Shown here piece after piece: positions 1 through 10,712 of a DNA stretch of 64,000 nucleotides; positions within the stretch are counted from its first letter, which is position 1, and every line of letters starts with the position of its first letter. The notes beneath the pieces were generated by a model. It was not told where the DNA came from and made no database searches. It was given only the letters and a program-made list of their open reading frames with translations. Source of the DNA: Meandrina meandrites (Eukaryota > Cnidaria > Anthozoa > Scleractinia > Meandrinidae). The stretch is taken from NCBI GenBank assembly GCA_963693305.1, contig OY855904.1:11921996-11985995 (forward strand), written 5' to 3'. The position numbers and the translations under genes are program-made.

Positions 1-260
1 TCAGATTAAAGCTTCAAACCTACGAGTCAAGACCGAATGGTGCCATGGGTCTTTACTGGAATGTGCATATCAGTTTGTATTTTTGCACATGGAGTTTTTC
101 TTTTTCTTTTTGTGAAACCTTTCTTGTATCTTTTTTAATCCTTCACTGTTATGTGGTTCGGATTATTCTTTTTAAATGTAAATGTGGCAAAAGAGGATAT
201 TTTCTTCACATATATGAGTAGAAAGGAAACGCAAAATGTCTCGTTTGCTATATTGCTACA

Positions 261-537
261 CCGTAAAATTCCGGTTATAAGCCCCCCCTCCCCCCCCCCC
301 CCCCCCCGGATATAAGCCCCCCTCTGCTGGATGAAAGTACTGAACAGGGTTAAATGCTACTTTATTTTGACTTTTTACCTTAAAACGTATTTCGATCAAC
401 ACTTCCGTGTCTCGTTTCGAAACATTTTTTTATTCCGCTTATAAGCCCTCCCGGATATAAGCCCCTCCGCTTATAAACCCACTCAAAACCCCTTAGGAAG
501 TTGTATAAGCCCAGGGCTAATAACCGGAATTTTACGG
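261..537. mobile_element. Short DNA transposon (MITE) with CCGTAAAATTCCGG ends
   Basis: A 277-bp unit begins CCGTAAAATTCCGG and ends with the exact reverse complement, CCGGAATTTTACGG. The interior holds several copies of a TATAAGCCCC phrase and a long C run. TA follows the right end and CA precedes the left, which fits a TA target duplication with one changed base. It has no coding capacity. The terminal CCGTAAA resembles the ends of the larger element at 51928-52752, so both may be moved by the same transposase type (inference). Confidence 0.75.
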
Positions 538-921
538 TATATCATTAATATTCAGCATGCTTGCAACACTCTACCTTTGCCCGTACTACCTTGGTCTTGT
601 CTTTAAGCTTTAAGCTTCAATCCGACAACATTAATTGAAATAGCTGTATATTAGACTTTGTTATCAAAGTTGCTTTCATTTATGTGACATTGGAAGTTAA
701 GAATAGAACAAATCACAACTAATCATCAATTATTATTCTTTTTCATGAGTTTCTTTAGTAGGGTGTTTATAATTTGTTTATTAACACATAAATAAATCAA
801 GGTTAACTGGATCTAACTGGTTCTAAAAGGAACTTTAAACTATAATACAGAAGACATAGTACAAAGCAGCACTACCTGGTCCTGATATGCACCAATGAGT
901 TGTTCCACAAAACATTCATTA

Positions 922-1034
922 CAGTGGCGGATCCAGGGAGGGGCCCGGGGGAATTATCTTCGCAGAATTCAACATTCATAGTGAAGGCTTCAAAAGTGGC
1001 CCCCCACTTAGTTGAAGGTCTGAATCCACCACTG
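922..1034. mobile_element. Very short inverted-repeat element (MITE-like)
   Basis: The sequence opens CAGTGGCGGATCCAGG and closes with CTGAATCCACCACTG, imperfect inverted copies about 113 bp apart. No protein is encoded. The open frame across it is a chance reading of repeat DNA. Confidence 0.55.
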
Positions 1035-1180
1035 CATTTTACCCCTCCCATTGAATTTTTTGGTTTAAAACCCTACCCTCCTAGAAATCTCACTTCAGCA
1101 TCATACTTTTTTTCCCAAAACTTTGGCTTTTACCCCATTCCCCTCTCCCTCTTTCATTGGCCTTCCTTGGGTGCATATGG

Positions 1181-1330
1181 ATATGTTGTGGTTTAAATTT
1201 ATCTTTGGTTTAAAATTTTTCAAACCAGTTTGATTTTGATTTCCCTTTGTTTCAGATTGTGATAATGAACATGAGACAATGAATTATGGAAATCAAACTG
1301 GTTTGAAAAATTTTAAACCACAACATGTAC
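1181..1330. repeat. Inverted repeat, about 40-bp arms
   Basis: GTTGTGGTTTAAA, AAATTTTTCAAACC and AGTTTGATTT on the left reappear as reverse complements around 1289-1326. The arms are imperfect, with one small insertion in the left arm, and the loop is about 50 bp. It is probably a decayed MITE. Confidence 0.55.
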
Positions 1331-2479
1331 ACTAGTTGTGCAATAAAGCAATAAGGCTGGCAAATGATCATTCAAAAATACATGTATTAAACACATCTCG
1401 TAAAATTTTAGTAATATATTGCACAGGCCTTGCCATCTCAATTTTTTTTGCAAATATTATGCATATAGGATGATTAATAAATAAAATTTTACTCAACACC
1501 ACAAATCTTTGATATATTTACATAAAAAAGGTATCCAAGTGACATGTTTATATTGATATTTCAAAAAGAAATATTTCTCAAGACTCCACTAGCAGTTATA
1601 TTTTCTCTTTTTCAAGCAAAAAATGCACATGTTGCATTGTAAGCCACTTTGCCGACATGGCTTGTTTAAGGTGTATATTAACGGTAACTTGAAAATTCCA
1701 TTATCGTCAAGATTAAAATTCCTCAGCATTGACATATGACACGTACATTTGTACTTTGAAGCATTTAGCAATGTAAAGCACAAGATGATGCCCACACGAA
1801 TTAAAACAAACATCTTGTTTCGATTCAACGTACGAATTATCATTTCAGCAATCTTGAAAATGAAAACTCAGTGATAAATAATAACGGTAAACGCTGTAAC
1901 ACATAATTTAAAAGGGACGCCTAACCTTTACGGCGCAAAGCCACAAACAATAGATATTAACACAAGGTAAACTCCATCAAGATCGCTCGAGGTGCAGGAC
2001 GATCAGAAACTCTTTTCACGCAACGAATCCTTACAAATTAACGTCAAAGAATCCTCAAACAGCGGTGCTTTCACCTCAGAAGAAATTGAATTCTTGAAAT
2101 GGCGAAATCATTTGATGAAGAGCCGATCTCCCATGGGTTTCCGACAACAAGGATTCGGTATCAAACGGTGTTATTCAAACGATTCAAAAGAAAACACGAT
2201 TTATTAAATAGCTAAGCAGCTGATAGCACATTTTTTCTGCGAAATTCGTCAATTTATGTGAATTTATGTGAATCGGTTCGAGTGACGGCTTCGATGAAAC
2301 GGTTTACGGTTTTGCTAATATATATTATGGCTGATAAATGTAAAACCAAAACCGCAGAGAATAAACTAAAGTGGGTTCCGCTTGACCATAACATTACGAT
2401 GACCATGCGAATATAGGCATGTAGCTTGCTCTAGAGTTAGAATGAATCCAATACATATGTTTTATTTCTAAGTACCCAC
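1331..2479. other. Intronic/intergenic DNA without a supported gene
   Basis: A+T-rich sequence between the inverted repeats and the first laminin exon. If the exon at 2480-3449 is correctly read, this is its first intron. I looked for a second LE exon on the minus strand and saw no Cys-spaced match. Two short open frames (1589-1843 minus, 1992-2207 plus) lack recognisable content. Confidence 0.5.
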
Positions 2480-3449
2480 CTTCGCATGGATTAGGTTCAC
2501 TGTTTGAAGTGGCCGGCATCCAAGTCTTGTTATTATACAGTGGTTTACACCGCTCACAGTCTTCACCTTCGGTGTTGTGCTTACAGTCACAGTTCTTGCC
2601 TTTAAAATCGGGGAAATCACAATACTCTCCATGCCCGTGACACTGGCAGCGGGCAGTCACTCGTAAGTCTGCTATGGAGTAATAGTACTGATTAAAGATG
2701 TTCTCTACCTTATTGTCCAAGTTTTCTAGCCGATCTGTGCCAGGATATAGCAACCGTAACCGAAGATCAGTGGCCGTGAAATACTCCTGCAGTGTTCTGT
2801 TCCAGAAGTCAGGCTTGGTGTATCGCTTCAAGAAATCGAACGACACCTTGCCATTTTCTTGAGGGGTCGAAGAGCTGTAATCTTCCACGCAGTGAAGACC
2901 AAAGTTACCTTCCGTTATGCTCTCGACTGGCGTGCTCGCCATGTTGAATCGTTCGTTGCAGTCGTCCGCATAGTACTGCAAAGGCGACCATGTCATCCCT
3001 TTATCCGCAGACCTTTCGAGAATCATTTTGAAGGGTCGAGGAGACTTGAAAATGGCACGAATTTCTCCAGTGATGGCATAACTCTTGTTGAACGAAATCG
3101 ACACGTTAACCATCAACGGCTCATCCGTGTAGTTGTTATTCTTGTACCATTCCCACCACGTTACGGACTGCCAGAACGTGCTGAAATCATCGTCATCGTC
3201 AGTTATTTTCTCCACCGTATGAGTGCTTCCATTGCACATGAAACACTGGTTGATGGGCTTGAGACGACAATATTCAGCCGGTGGATCGCCGCACGTACTC
3301 GTAGCATGGACCGTATGGTCCACTAAACGTGCTGCATTCACGGGGCCGGGGATACATACTCCAGCCGACGAACATTCGCATGACACCTCCGCGAAAAATG
3401 CCGCCACGATCAAGCATATGATCGCGATGATCTGTTTCCTTGGAGCCAT
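2480..3449 (-). CDS. Laminin-family chain, first coding exon (LN domain + LE1), gene 1
   Basis: The frame starts MAPRKQ, followed by a hydrophobic signal peptide ending near AEVSCE. A laminin N-terminal (LN) domain follows: TCGDPPAEYC, a TWWEW motif typical of the LN fold, paired Cys residues and several N-glycosylation sequons. The exon closes with the first laminin EGF-like repeat (RCQCHGHGEYC to NPCEG). The frame stays open past GCGAAG|GTGGGT, a good donor at 2480 leaving phase 1, as in the other two laminin genes here. LN domains drive polymerisation of laminins in the basement membrane. The rest of the gene lies left of the window. Nine codons upstream is another in-frame ATG (3476), but MAPRKQ gives the better signal peptide. 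Closest in this window to gene 2 (28702-42775); whether the chain is beta or gamma cannot be decided from LN alone, and a netrin-like protein is a weaker alternative. Confidence 0.85.
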
Positions 3450-3917
3450 GATCTCCTTCGATACCGAAATGATCAAGGTGCTCGAGTTATTTGCGTCTAA
3501 TATGGCACAGTTTACTTGTCCTCGATAAGATCTAACTCGATTAAGTCAACTTACTGACTGTTATTTCATGCAAAGGCTGTGAAGTTCGTTGTTTAAGCTT
3601 TAAAGAATAATGGCACGCACACTCCGGTTGGTTCCTTTTGTTGCTATCGGGTTGCCATGGACACCATGATGCATTTCTTATTGCTTATATGACTTCATTT
3701 CAAACAGACATAACATTGACATACAGTAAGATGAGACGACAGGGAAATACTCTTCCTTTTGTGAGTTGTTTCGCTGGAAACATAGGTCAACATACTTTAA
3801 AATCAAAATAAGTCGGGTTACTAAACAAGCTCTTGATCTGTACCGGCGAGTAAGTCAAAAACTCCATGCAATTTAAGAGCACATGTTCACAAGAATCAAA
3901 CAATATCGAAAATTCTT
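3450..3917. other. Upstream region of laminin gene 1
   Basis: Spacer between the first laminin ATG and the left end of the Polinton. Any proximal promoter or 5' UTR of laminin gene 1 must lie here or beyond the element. No clear TATA-like element or other gene was recognised. Confidence 0.4.
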
Positions 3918-4995
3918 GGCAAGTGCCGAAAAATGGATTTCGCTTATATTCTTACCACAGGTAGGTCTTTGTGAGAAACAAATACCAGTATACTTAGTTT
4001 GGCTGAATATCGATTTGTTTTCGAGAAAATCGATAATCCTTGAAAACCGCCATATTGCCACTTTCGGAGCTCAAAATTTATGCCGAGTTTCGTAGCTTCG
4101 CGTGAAAAAATAAAGCACTCTGGAAGGAAAATATCGGCCAAATGTTGTAGAATGACATCAAATAAGTACGTGGAAAGCAATTTTAGTCCTTCGTGCCCTT
4201 TTATTTACAAAATATAATTAAATTTATTTGACACACTTTTAATAGGGTTCAAAATTGGTCAAACTTATCGTCTAGTTTAAGTATGTGCGAAGCGAAATAA
4301 TTGGTCAAAAATTCGGTATTTGCAAGTCAAAGGACTGTTCTTTACGACTTTAGAAGGATTAGCTGGGGAAATGATTTCGTGCGATGTTTTCGAGTTTCGA
4401 AGTTGCCTAAAATTCGTCAATTAGTAATCGTGGAGATACCGCCGTTTATGTAAACATTTCACGCAAAGGTTGAATTCTTCCCGACGCGAACTTAACTGTG
4501 TCTAATAAAAACGTAGACATGCTTACCTTGATGTTGCTGACGCATTTTAAGCGTTGTATTCTTCATTCACGATAAAACCCAAGCCCGCGGTGAAATTAGT
4601 TAACCGATTTTCTCGACGCCATGTGTCATTAATTTCCTTCTCTTGAAGTGACATCTCTTTTTCATTCGTTCTTGAAAACACTCCAGTCTCAAGTGATCAA
4701 CGTAACAGCCATGCATAGTATTTTTGCTTTAAATCAGCTTCGAACTGAGAAGCAGAGGCAGATAAACCGGTTCGGTGGCAAACCGTCATTTCAAAAACTG
4801 CCATTTGTCCCGAGGCAGCTAATTTATTCACAAGGACAATTTCACCTGAAATTGACAACCACTGCCGTGACAAAGTGAGAAGCAAGCACCGTACTTTTTT
4901 GGTATCTGGTTAAGGTATTTTGTTGTTGTTATTTAAATTTGAGCTTAAAATGACACACAGCTGGACTGAGCAGATAAAGGAATTTCAATCGTTCA
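3918..4995 (+). repeat. Polinton left TIR, outer part
   Basis: This segment is the inverted counterpart of about 25025-26113 at the other end, with only scattered differences. It begins near GGCAAGTG. The TIR is interrupted at TCGTTCA (4989-4995) by the palindromic insertion and resumes at 9843. Short open frames here recur as mirror images in the right TIR and look non-coding. Confidence 0.9.
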
Positions 4996-5040
4996 AATAA
5001 ACCACCGTTTGCAAAAATTGCTAAATGGTTGCGTGTAAAC

Positions 5041-5236
5041 GCCTTTTACTTCCGGGCCGGAAGTTCTTCTGTTGAGTTGCTTCGCTTTTCCTCACTTTTA
5101 AAATTCATGTCATGGCACTTCCTTTTTAAGTTGAAACGCAAAAAGAGATAAAATAAAAGTCTTATTGTTGCCGTTAGATCGGCCGTCCGTCAATACTCAA
5201 GAATCATCCTGTAGAATCCAGCCTGAATAAGATCGG
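5041..5236 (+). repeat. Outer terminal repeat of the arm unit
   Basis: CTTTTACTTCCGGGCCGGAA leads a stretch of about 190 bp ending CAGCCTGAATAAG. The same series of words (TTCGCTTTTCCT, AAGAGATAAAA, GCCGTT, AAGAATCATC, CAGCCTGAATAAG) recurs, diverged and inverted, at 7240-7415. The arm unit therefore has its own imperfect TIRs. Mirror copies lie at 7417-7592 and about 9595-9790. Confidence 0.75.
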
Positions 5237-7239
5237 GGGGGGGGGGGGGGGGGGGGGAGAGGGGAGGGGGGTGGTTAGCGGTGGAGAAGGTGTCCCGGCC
5301 TGAGCTGTGGTGTGAGGTAGTTGCCTCGCCTCCTCACTTGCGAAAATAGTATTGCGTTCACATAACGTTTAGACAACAATTACATAAAAAGAGTACATTA
5401 GTACAAGTTTCATTTCACATTTCATAGCTCGTTGATTTGTTCTAGGCTGTCAGCAAAACAAATACCCATAGTGGTCATAATCACCCGCTGTAAAACGGAT
5501 TTAAGTGAGTCAACGATTCCATATTATACCTCACCCAGAGAATCGGGAAACGTGAACATTGAATGTCATCAAATACCCCCACTCGCTGGACGTGTGGTGA
5601 CGCCAGCTCAGGCATGTGCAAATAAATACCATTCTATATTCACACGACGTTTCAAAAAACGCAACGACGTTTTACTCTAGAATACCTCAACTTGGTATTT
5701 TTACCCTGCTACTAGCATTATATTACACACCTTTGCCAGAGTAGCTAGTAAAACGGTAGTGTTTCTTTTGGTATCACAGGAAATAATGATCTGGGCTATA
5801 GCTGTTCCGATCAGGTGGGCCGGCATATTAAATAGGTTTTGCTTACTTCACGACTGAAATAATCATTAGCATGAATACAAAAACTCGACAACAAAATGCT
5901 ATCATTTATAACCAAACGCGTTTTGGTTCCTTGGCATTGCTCATTACATAGATAGACGTCTTTTGTGCTAATTCTTGCACTGATTTCACTACGGTCAATC
6001 ACCAGCCAATAAGGTAAAAGGTAAAGTCTGCTTACGAGCCTAGTGGCCCATGAGAAGTTCTAATCTTTTGGATTGGTTAATCGTTTTCAAATAATTCATC
6101 ATAATTCATCATTCTTTCGAGCAGTCTTGTCCACTCATCCACCCTGCATGTTATTTTAATATTTGTGTTTTTAAAACTGTCTAAACGCACACACTCATTT
6201 CTGAACATTTCAGAATTTTTTTAGAATGAAAATGACTTTCCAAAGAGCTAATATTGAAGGCAAATATTAATAATTACGAATTATTATTTAATTATCCTGC
6301 TATTTTGACATATCACTTTTATGTAATTTATGCATATGTACATATTTTGTATTTATTTTGACTTTTATTTATAGTTGATGTGATGTCTTACAAGATTTTA
6401 TCACCTTAATAAATGTAGATGAAAATGCACCCCACCTCAGAAATGATGTCAAAATGCAGGAAATGGCATTTGAGAGAACCCAAATTTGCAAAATTTTCTG
6501 GGAGGGCAAGCACAAAGACCCCCCAGAGGCTCATTTCTTCGGAACTCGTGCAAGCGCCTCCGGCGCTAAATACCTCCCAAAACATAAAAGAACCCCCCTC
6601 AACAGAATCCACCCTAAGGGCCTGAATTTACCTCATTTATTTCCTTTGCACTTACTACATCTGACTACAAAATTCTCTTGTCAGTGTCTTGTAGCTGAAT
6701 TAATGGTTGCTTTCGCTTCCCTGAAAGAGTGAACACATCCATTTCCAGTGAGTTGCAAAAGTCTCGCATATCAGGCAGGATCTTAAATATTTTACTGGAA
6801 ACGTTCCCAGCGACTTCCTGAGCAACACCAGCACCATGCTCTAACCTAGTTGCATACAAGGTCATCGCCTTGTCGTTTTGTTGAAGTGAAAAATATCGCT
6901 GTTACGACTTAACACATTGCCCTTCTCAGGACTTGAACCAATTTCGTATCCCCATTAGCGCTTATGGTCACCCGCGAAACCCTCGCGATACATTCAAATA
7001 GCGCGTAACAACGAACTCGCATTTATTAGGCTTAAGTATTTATAGCCTAAACGTCTACCAAACAATGTAAAAAGAGTCAGTGACAATCCGTCTAACGTGA
7101 AATATGTCAACTCCCGACTCACAGACTACACGTATTCGTTATTTAAAGTGTTTCGCATCTATGGTGCATCACTGAATTACAAGGCTAATGACCAGGGTGT
7201 TGATGTTGGGCACCCTCCCACTGCATCCCCCTATTGAAA

Positions 7240-7415
7240 CTTATTCAGGCTGGACTCCACGAGATGATTCTTGAATATTGACTGTAGAGTGATCAAACGG
7301 CAGCAATAAAGCTTTTTTATCTCTTTGTTGCTTTAAACTAAAAAGGAAGATCTTGGAAAATAACGATATGAATTGAATAAGGAAAAGCGAAGCACTTCCG
7401 GCACGGAAGTAAAAG
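7240..7415 (-). repeat. Inner terminal repeat of the arm unit
   Basis: Diverged inverted copy of 5041-5236, ending CGGCACGGAAGTAAAAG directly at the palindrome centre. The centre therefore coincides with the end of the unit, as if two units met end to end with a shared C. Confidence 0.75.
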
Positions 7416-7416
7416 C

Positions 7417-9842
7417 CTTTTACTTCCGTGCCGGAAGTGCTTCGCTTTTCCTTATTCAATTCATATCGTTATTTTCCAAGATCTTCCTTTTTCGTTTAAA
7501 GCAACAAAGAGATAAAAAAGCTTTATTGCTGCCGTTTGATCACTCTACAGTCAATATTCAAGAATCATCTCGTGGAGTCCAGCCTGAATAAGTTTCAATA
7601 GGGGGATGCAGTGGGAGGGTGCCCAACATCAACACCCTGGTCATTAGCCTTGTAATTCAGTGATGCACCATAGATGCGAAACACTTTAAATAACGAATAC
7701 GTGTAGTCTGTGAGTCGGGAGTTGACATATTTCACGTTAGACGGATTGTCACTGACTCTTTTTACATTGTTTGGTAGACGTTTAGGCTATAAATACTTAA
7801 GCCTAATAAATGCGAGTTCGTTGTTACGCGCTATTTGAATGTATCGCGAGGGTTTCGCGGGTGACCATAAGCGCTAATGGGGATACGAAATTGGTTCAAG
7901 TCCTGAGAAGGGCAATGTGTTAAGTCGTAACAGCGATATTTTTCACTTCAACAAAACGACAAGGCGATGACCTTGTATGCAACTAGGTTAGAGCATGGTG
8001 CTGGTGTTGCTCAGGAAGTCGCTGGGAACGTTTCCAGTAAAATATTTAAGATCCTGCCTGATATGCGAGACTTTTGCAACTCACTGGAAATGGATGTGTT
8101 CACTCTTTCAGGGAAGCGAAAGCAACCATTAATTCAGCTACAAGACACTGACAAGAGAATTTTGTAGTCAGATGTAGTAAGTGCAAAGGAAATAAATGAG
8201 GTAAATTCAGGCCCTTAGGGTGGATTCTGTTGAGGGGGGTTCTTTTATGTTTTGGGAGGTATTTAGCGCCGGAGGCGCTTGCACGAGTTCCGAAGAAATG
8301 AGCCTCTGGGGGGTCTTTGTGCTTGCCCTCCCAGAAAATTTTGCAAATTTGGGTTCTCTCAAGTGCCATTTCCTGCATTTTGACATCATTTCTGAGGTGG
8401 GGTGCATTTTCATCTACATTTATTAAGGTGATAAAATCTTGTAAGACATCACATCAACTATAAATAAAAGTCAAAATAAATACAAAATATGTACATATGC
8501 ATAAATTACATAAAAGTGATATGTCAAAATAGCAGGATAATTAAATAATAATTCGTAATTATTAATATTTGCCTTCAATATTAGCTCTTTGGAAAGTCAT
8601 TTTCATTCTAAAAAAATTCTGAAATGTTCAGAAATGAGTGTGTGCGTTTAGACAGTTTTAAAAACACAAATATTAAAATAACATGCAGGGTGGATGAGTG
8701 GACAAGACTGCTCGAAAGAATGATGAATTATGATGAATTATTTGAAAACGATTAACCAATCCAAAAGATTAGAACTTCTCATGGGCCACTAGGCTCGTAA
8801 GCAGACTTTACCTTTTACCTTATTGGCTGGTGATTGACCTTAGTGAAATCAGTGCAAGAATTAGCACAAAAGACGTCTATCTATGTAATGAGCAATGCCA
8901 AGGAACCAAAACGCGTTTGGTTATAAATGATAGCATTTTGTTGTCGAGTTTTTGTATTCATGCTAATGATTATTTCAGTCGTGAAGTAAGCAAAACCTAT
9001 TTAATATGCCGGCCCACCTGATCGGAACAGCTATAGCCCAGATCATTATTTCCTGTGATACCAAAAGAAACACTACCGTTTTACTAGCTACTCTGGCAAA
9101 GGTGTGTAATATAATGCTAGTAGCAGGGTAAAAATACCAAGTTGAGGTATTCTAGAGTAAAACGTCGTTGCGTTTTTTGAAACGTCGTGTGAATATAGAA
9201 TGGTATTTATTTGCACATGCCTGAGCTGGCGTCACCACACGTCCAGCGAGTGGGGGTATTTGATGACATTCAATGTTCACGTTTCCCGATTCTCTGGGTG
9301 AGGTATAATATGGAATCGTTGACTCACTTAAATCCGTTTTACAGCGGGTGATTATGACCACTATGGGTATTTGTTTTGCTGACAGCCTAGAACAAATCAA
9401 CGAGCTATGAAATGTGAAATGAAACTTGTACTAATGTACTCTTTTTATGTAATTGTTGTCTAAACGTTATGTGAACGCAATACTATTTTCGCAAGTGAGG
9501 AGGCGAGGCAACTACCTCACACCACAGCTCAGGCCGGGACACCTTCTCCACCGCTAACCACCCCCCTCCCCTCTCCCCCCCCCCCCCCCCCCCCCCGATC
9601 TTATTCAGGCTGGATTCTACAGGATGATTCTTGAGTATTGACGGACGGCCGATCTAACGGCAACAATAAGACTTTTATTTTATCTCTTTTTGCGTTTCAA
9701 CTTAAAAAGGAAGTGCCATGACATGAATTTTAAAAGTGAGGAAAAGCGAAGCAACTCAACAGAAGAACTTCCGGCCCGGAAGTAAAAGGCGTTTACACGC
9801 AACCATTTAGCAATTTTTGCAAACGGTGGTTTATTTGAACGA
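7417..9842 (-). repeat. Palindrome right arm
   Basis: Reverse complement of the left arm, ending GGTTTATTTGAACGA. The poly-C run near 9577-9596 mirrors the left poly-G run. The arms are almost identical, implying very recent duplication or ongoing homogenisation. Confidence 0.85.
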
Positions 9843-10054
9843 GTAGCATAGGACTGAGCATATTGGCTCATTTCATTAAATTTTACCCGAGGCGACAACA
9901 AATTCTCCCTTAATTCCTCGACAAAACATACTCGCTTCATCTCATGATAAAACCCTCGATAAATTCTGTATGTTTTGAAAAGTGAAATTTCAGCTTAAAG
10001 GAATCTTTTATGAATAACAAGTATGGAGAAACAGACCGTCAAACAGCTGAAGGC
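9843..10054 (+). repeat. Polinton left TIR, inner part
   Basis: Continues the left TIR after the palindrome and matches 24824-25027 of the right end. It runs through a start codon (10023) and the first eleven codons shared with the SAP-pPolB gene, so both ends of the element carry the same promoter and N-terminal codons. Confidence 0.88.
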
Positions 10055-10205
10055 TAATGAAGAATTAAAGAAACGAGGGTTTAAACAACCCCCATCAAAC
10101 AGAATTATCACAGTTGATGAATATATGCAGATCTTAATACATAACTATAATGTAATTATGAAAGAGATTCACAACCATGGTCAACCTCACACAGATCCTC
10201 GATAA
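10023..10205 (+). CDS. Small TIR-born ORF sharing the SAP-pPolB start
   Basis: A 60-codon frame whose first eleven residues (MEKQTVKQLKA) are identical to the start of the SAP-pPolB gene, because the TIR includes that start. After the TIR ends at 10054 the sequence diverges to an unrelated hydrophilic tail. It may be a remnant of a duplicated N-terminal module or a real short peptide. The upstream motif CTTAAAGG is the same as for pPolB. Confidence 0.4.
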   Translation: MEKQTVKQLKANEELKKRGFKQPPSNRIITVDEYMQILIHNYNVIMKEIHNHGQPHTDPR

Positions 10206-10264
10206 ATTATATATCTTTTAAAAGTGAATTTTAGGTTTAAAGAAATGTTTCATGATTAATAAGT

Positions 10265-10654
10265 ATGGAGAAACAATCAGTCAAAGAGTTAAAGGCTATC
10301 GCAAGAGAGAGGGGAATTAAAGGTTCTTATAAAATGAAAAGAGCAGAGCTTTTAGAGGTGTTGGGTATCGAAGAGAGTGAACAACCAAAAAAATGCTCAC
10401 ATGGCAGACAAAAATATCAATGTAGAGAGTGTAAAGGAAAAGGCATCTGCCCTCATGGTAGGCGTAAATCAAGTTGCAAAGACTGCAAAGGAAGTGAAAT
10501 CTGTCAACATAATCGAAAGAGATATGATTGTAAAGACTGTGGAGGAAAAGGTATCTGCCCTCACGAGAGACAGAGAGCTTTCTGTAAAGATTGTGGAGGG
10601 TCGCAGATCTGTCAACACGGCAAACAGAAGTCAAGATGTAAAGAATGCAAGTGA
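10265..10654 (+). CDS. SAP-like domain + five Cys/His 18-residue repeats
   Basis: The 129-residue protein begins with a SAP/Rho-N-like helix pair (MEKQSVKELKAIARERGIKG, residues 1-35), closely related to the start of the pPolB gene. From residue 44 there are five tandem 18-residue units of the form C-x-H-x6-C-x2-C, with GR and CKDC as frequent fillers. Each could bind zinc; the unit type is known to me mainly from protists and large DNA viruses (recollection, not searched). SAP domains usually bind DNA, so a DNA- or RNA-binding regulatory role is plausible but inferred. The upstream region (10197-10264) is a diverged tandem copy of 9951-10022, so promoter and SAP start were duplicated together. 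It ends about 60 bp from the convergent gene on the other strand. Confidence 0.75.
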   Translation: MEKQSVKELKAIARERGIKGSYKMKRAELLEVLGIEESEQPKKCSHGRQKYQCRECKGKGICPHGRRKSSCKDCKGSEICQHNRKRYDCKDCGGKGICPHERQRAFCKDCGGSQICQHGKQKSRCKECK

Positions 10655-10712
10655 ACCCCTACTTTATTTTTCATAACTCTACCCAAGTTATGAAAAATTC
10701 TCATCCCCAACT

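Larger units (their letters stand above)
4989..7415 (+). repeat. Palindrome left arm
   Basis: Starts TCGTTCAAATAAACC. A 50-bp outer segment is followed by a unit of about 2.38 kb (5041-7415). Contains a pure G tract near 5237-5257 and a short AATTCATC tandem near 6094-6110. Open frames of up to about 90 codons occur and are mirrored in the right arm, but none matches a family I know. Confidence 0.85.
4989..9842. mobile_element. 4.85-kb near-perfect palindrome inserted in the Polinton TIR
   Basis: Two about 2.42-kb arms are inverted copies of each other with a spacer of a single base at 7416 (GTAAAAG-C-CTTTTAC). Only a handful of mismatches were seen in the stretches compared by eye, for example at about 5992, 6471 and 7339. 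Comparison with the uninterrupted right TIR shows the whole palindrome is one insertion, because Polinton sequence resumes exactly at GTAGCATAGG (9843). No transposase is recognisable. Each arm contains a unit with its own diverged terminal repeats. Alternatives are a fold-back transposon, two tail-to-tail copies of a non-autonomous element, or an assembly artefact. Confidence 0.85.

Noticed and set aside
900..1196. 98-codon plus-strand ORF
   Set aside because: It runs across a short inverted-repeat element (922-1034) and low-complexity sequence, with no domain or splice context.
2859..3528. Plus-strand ORFs opposite the first laminin exon
   Set aside because: They are antisense shadows of the LN-coding frame, whose Cys pattern and signal peptide are clear.
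7850..7910. Possible tRNA-type B box (GGTTCAAGTCC) in the palindrome arms
   Set aside because: No A box at the right distance and no cloverleaf; not enough for a SINE or tRNA call.
5432..9400. Mirror-image ORFs of 60-92 codons in the palindrome arms
   Set aside because: They appear only because the arms are inverted copies, and none has a recognisable motif or family.
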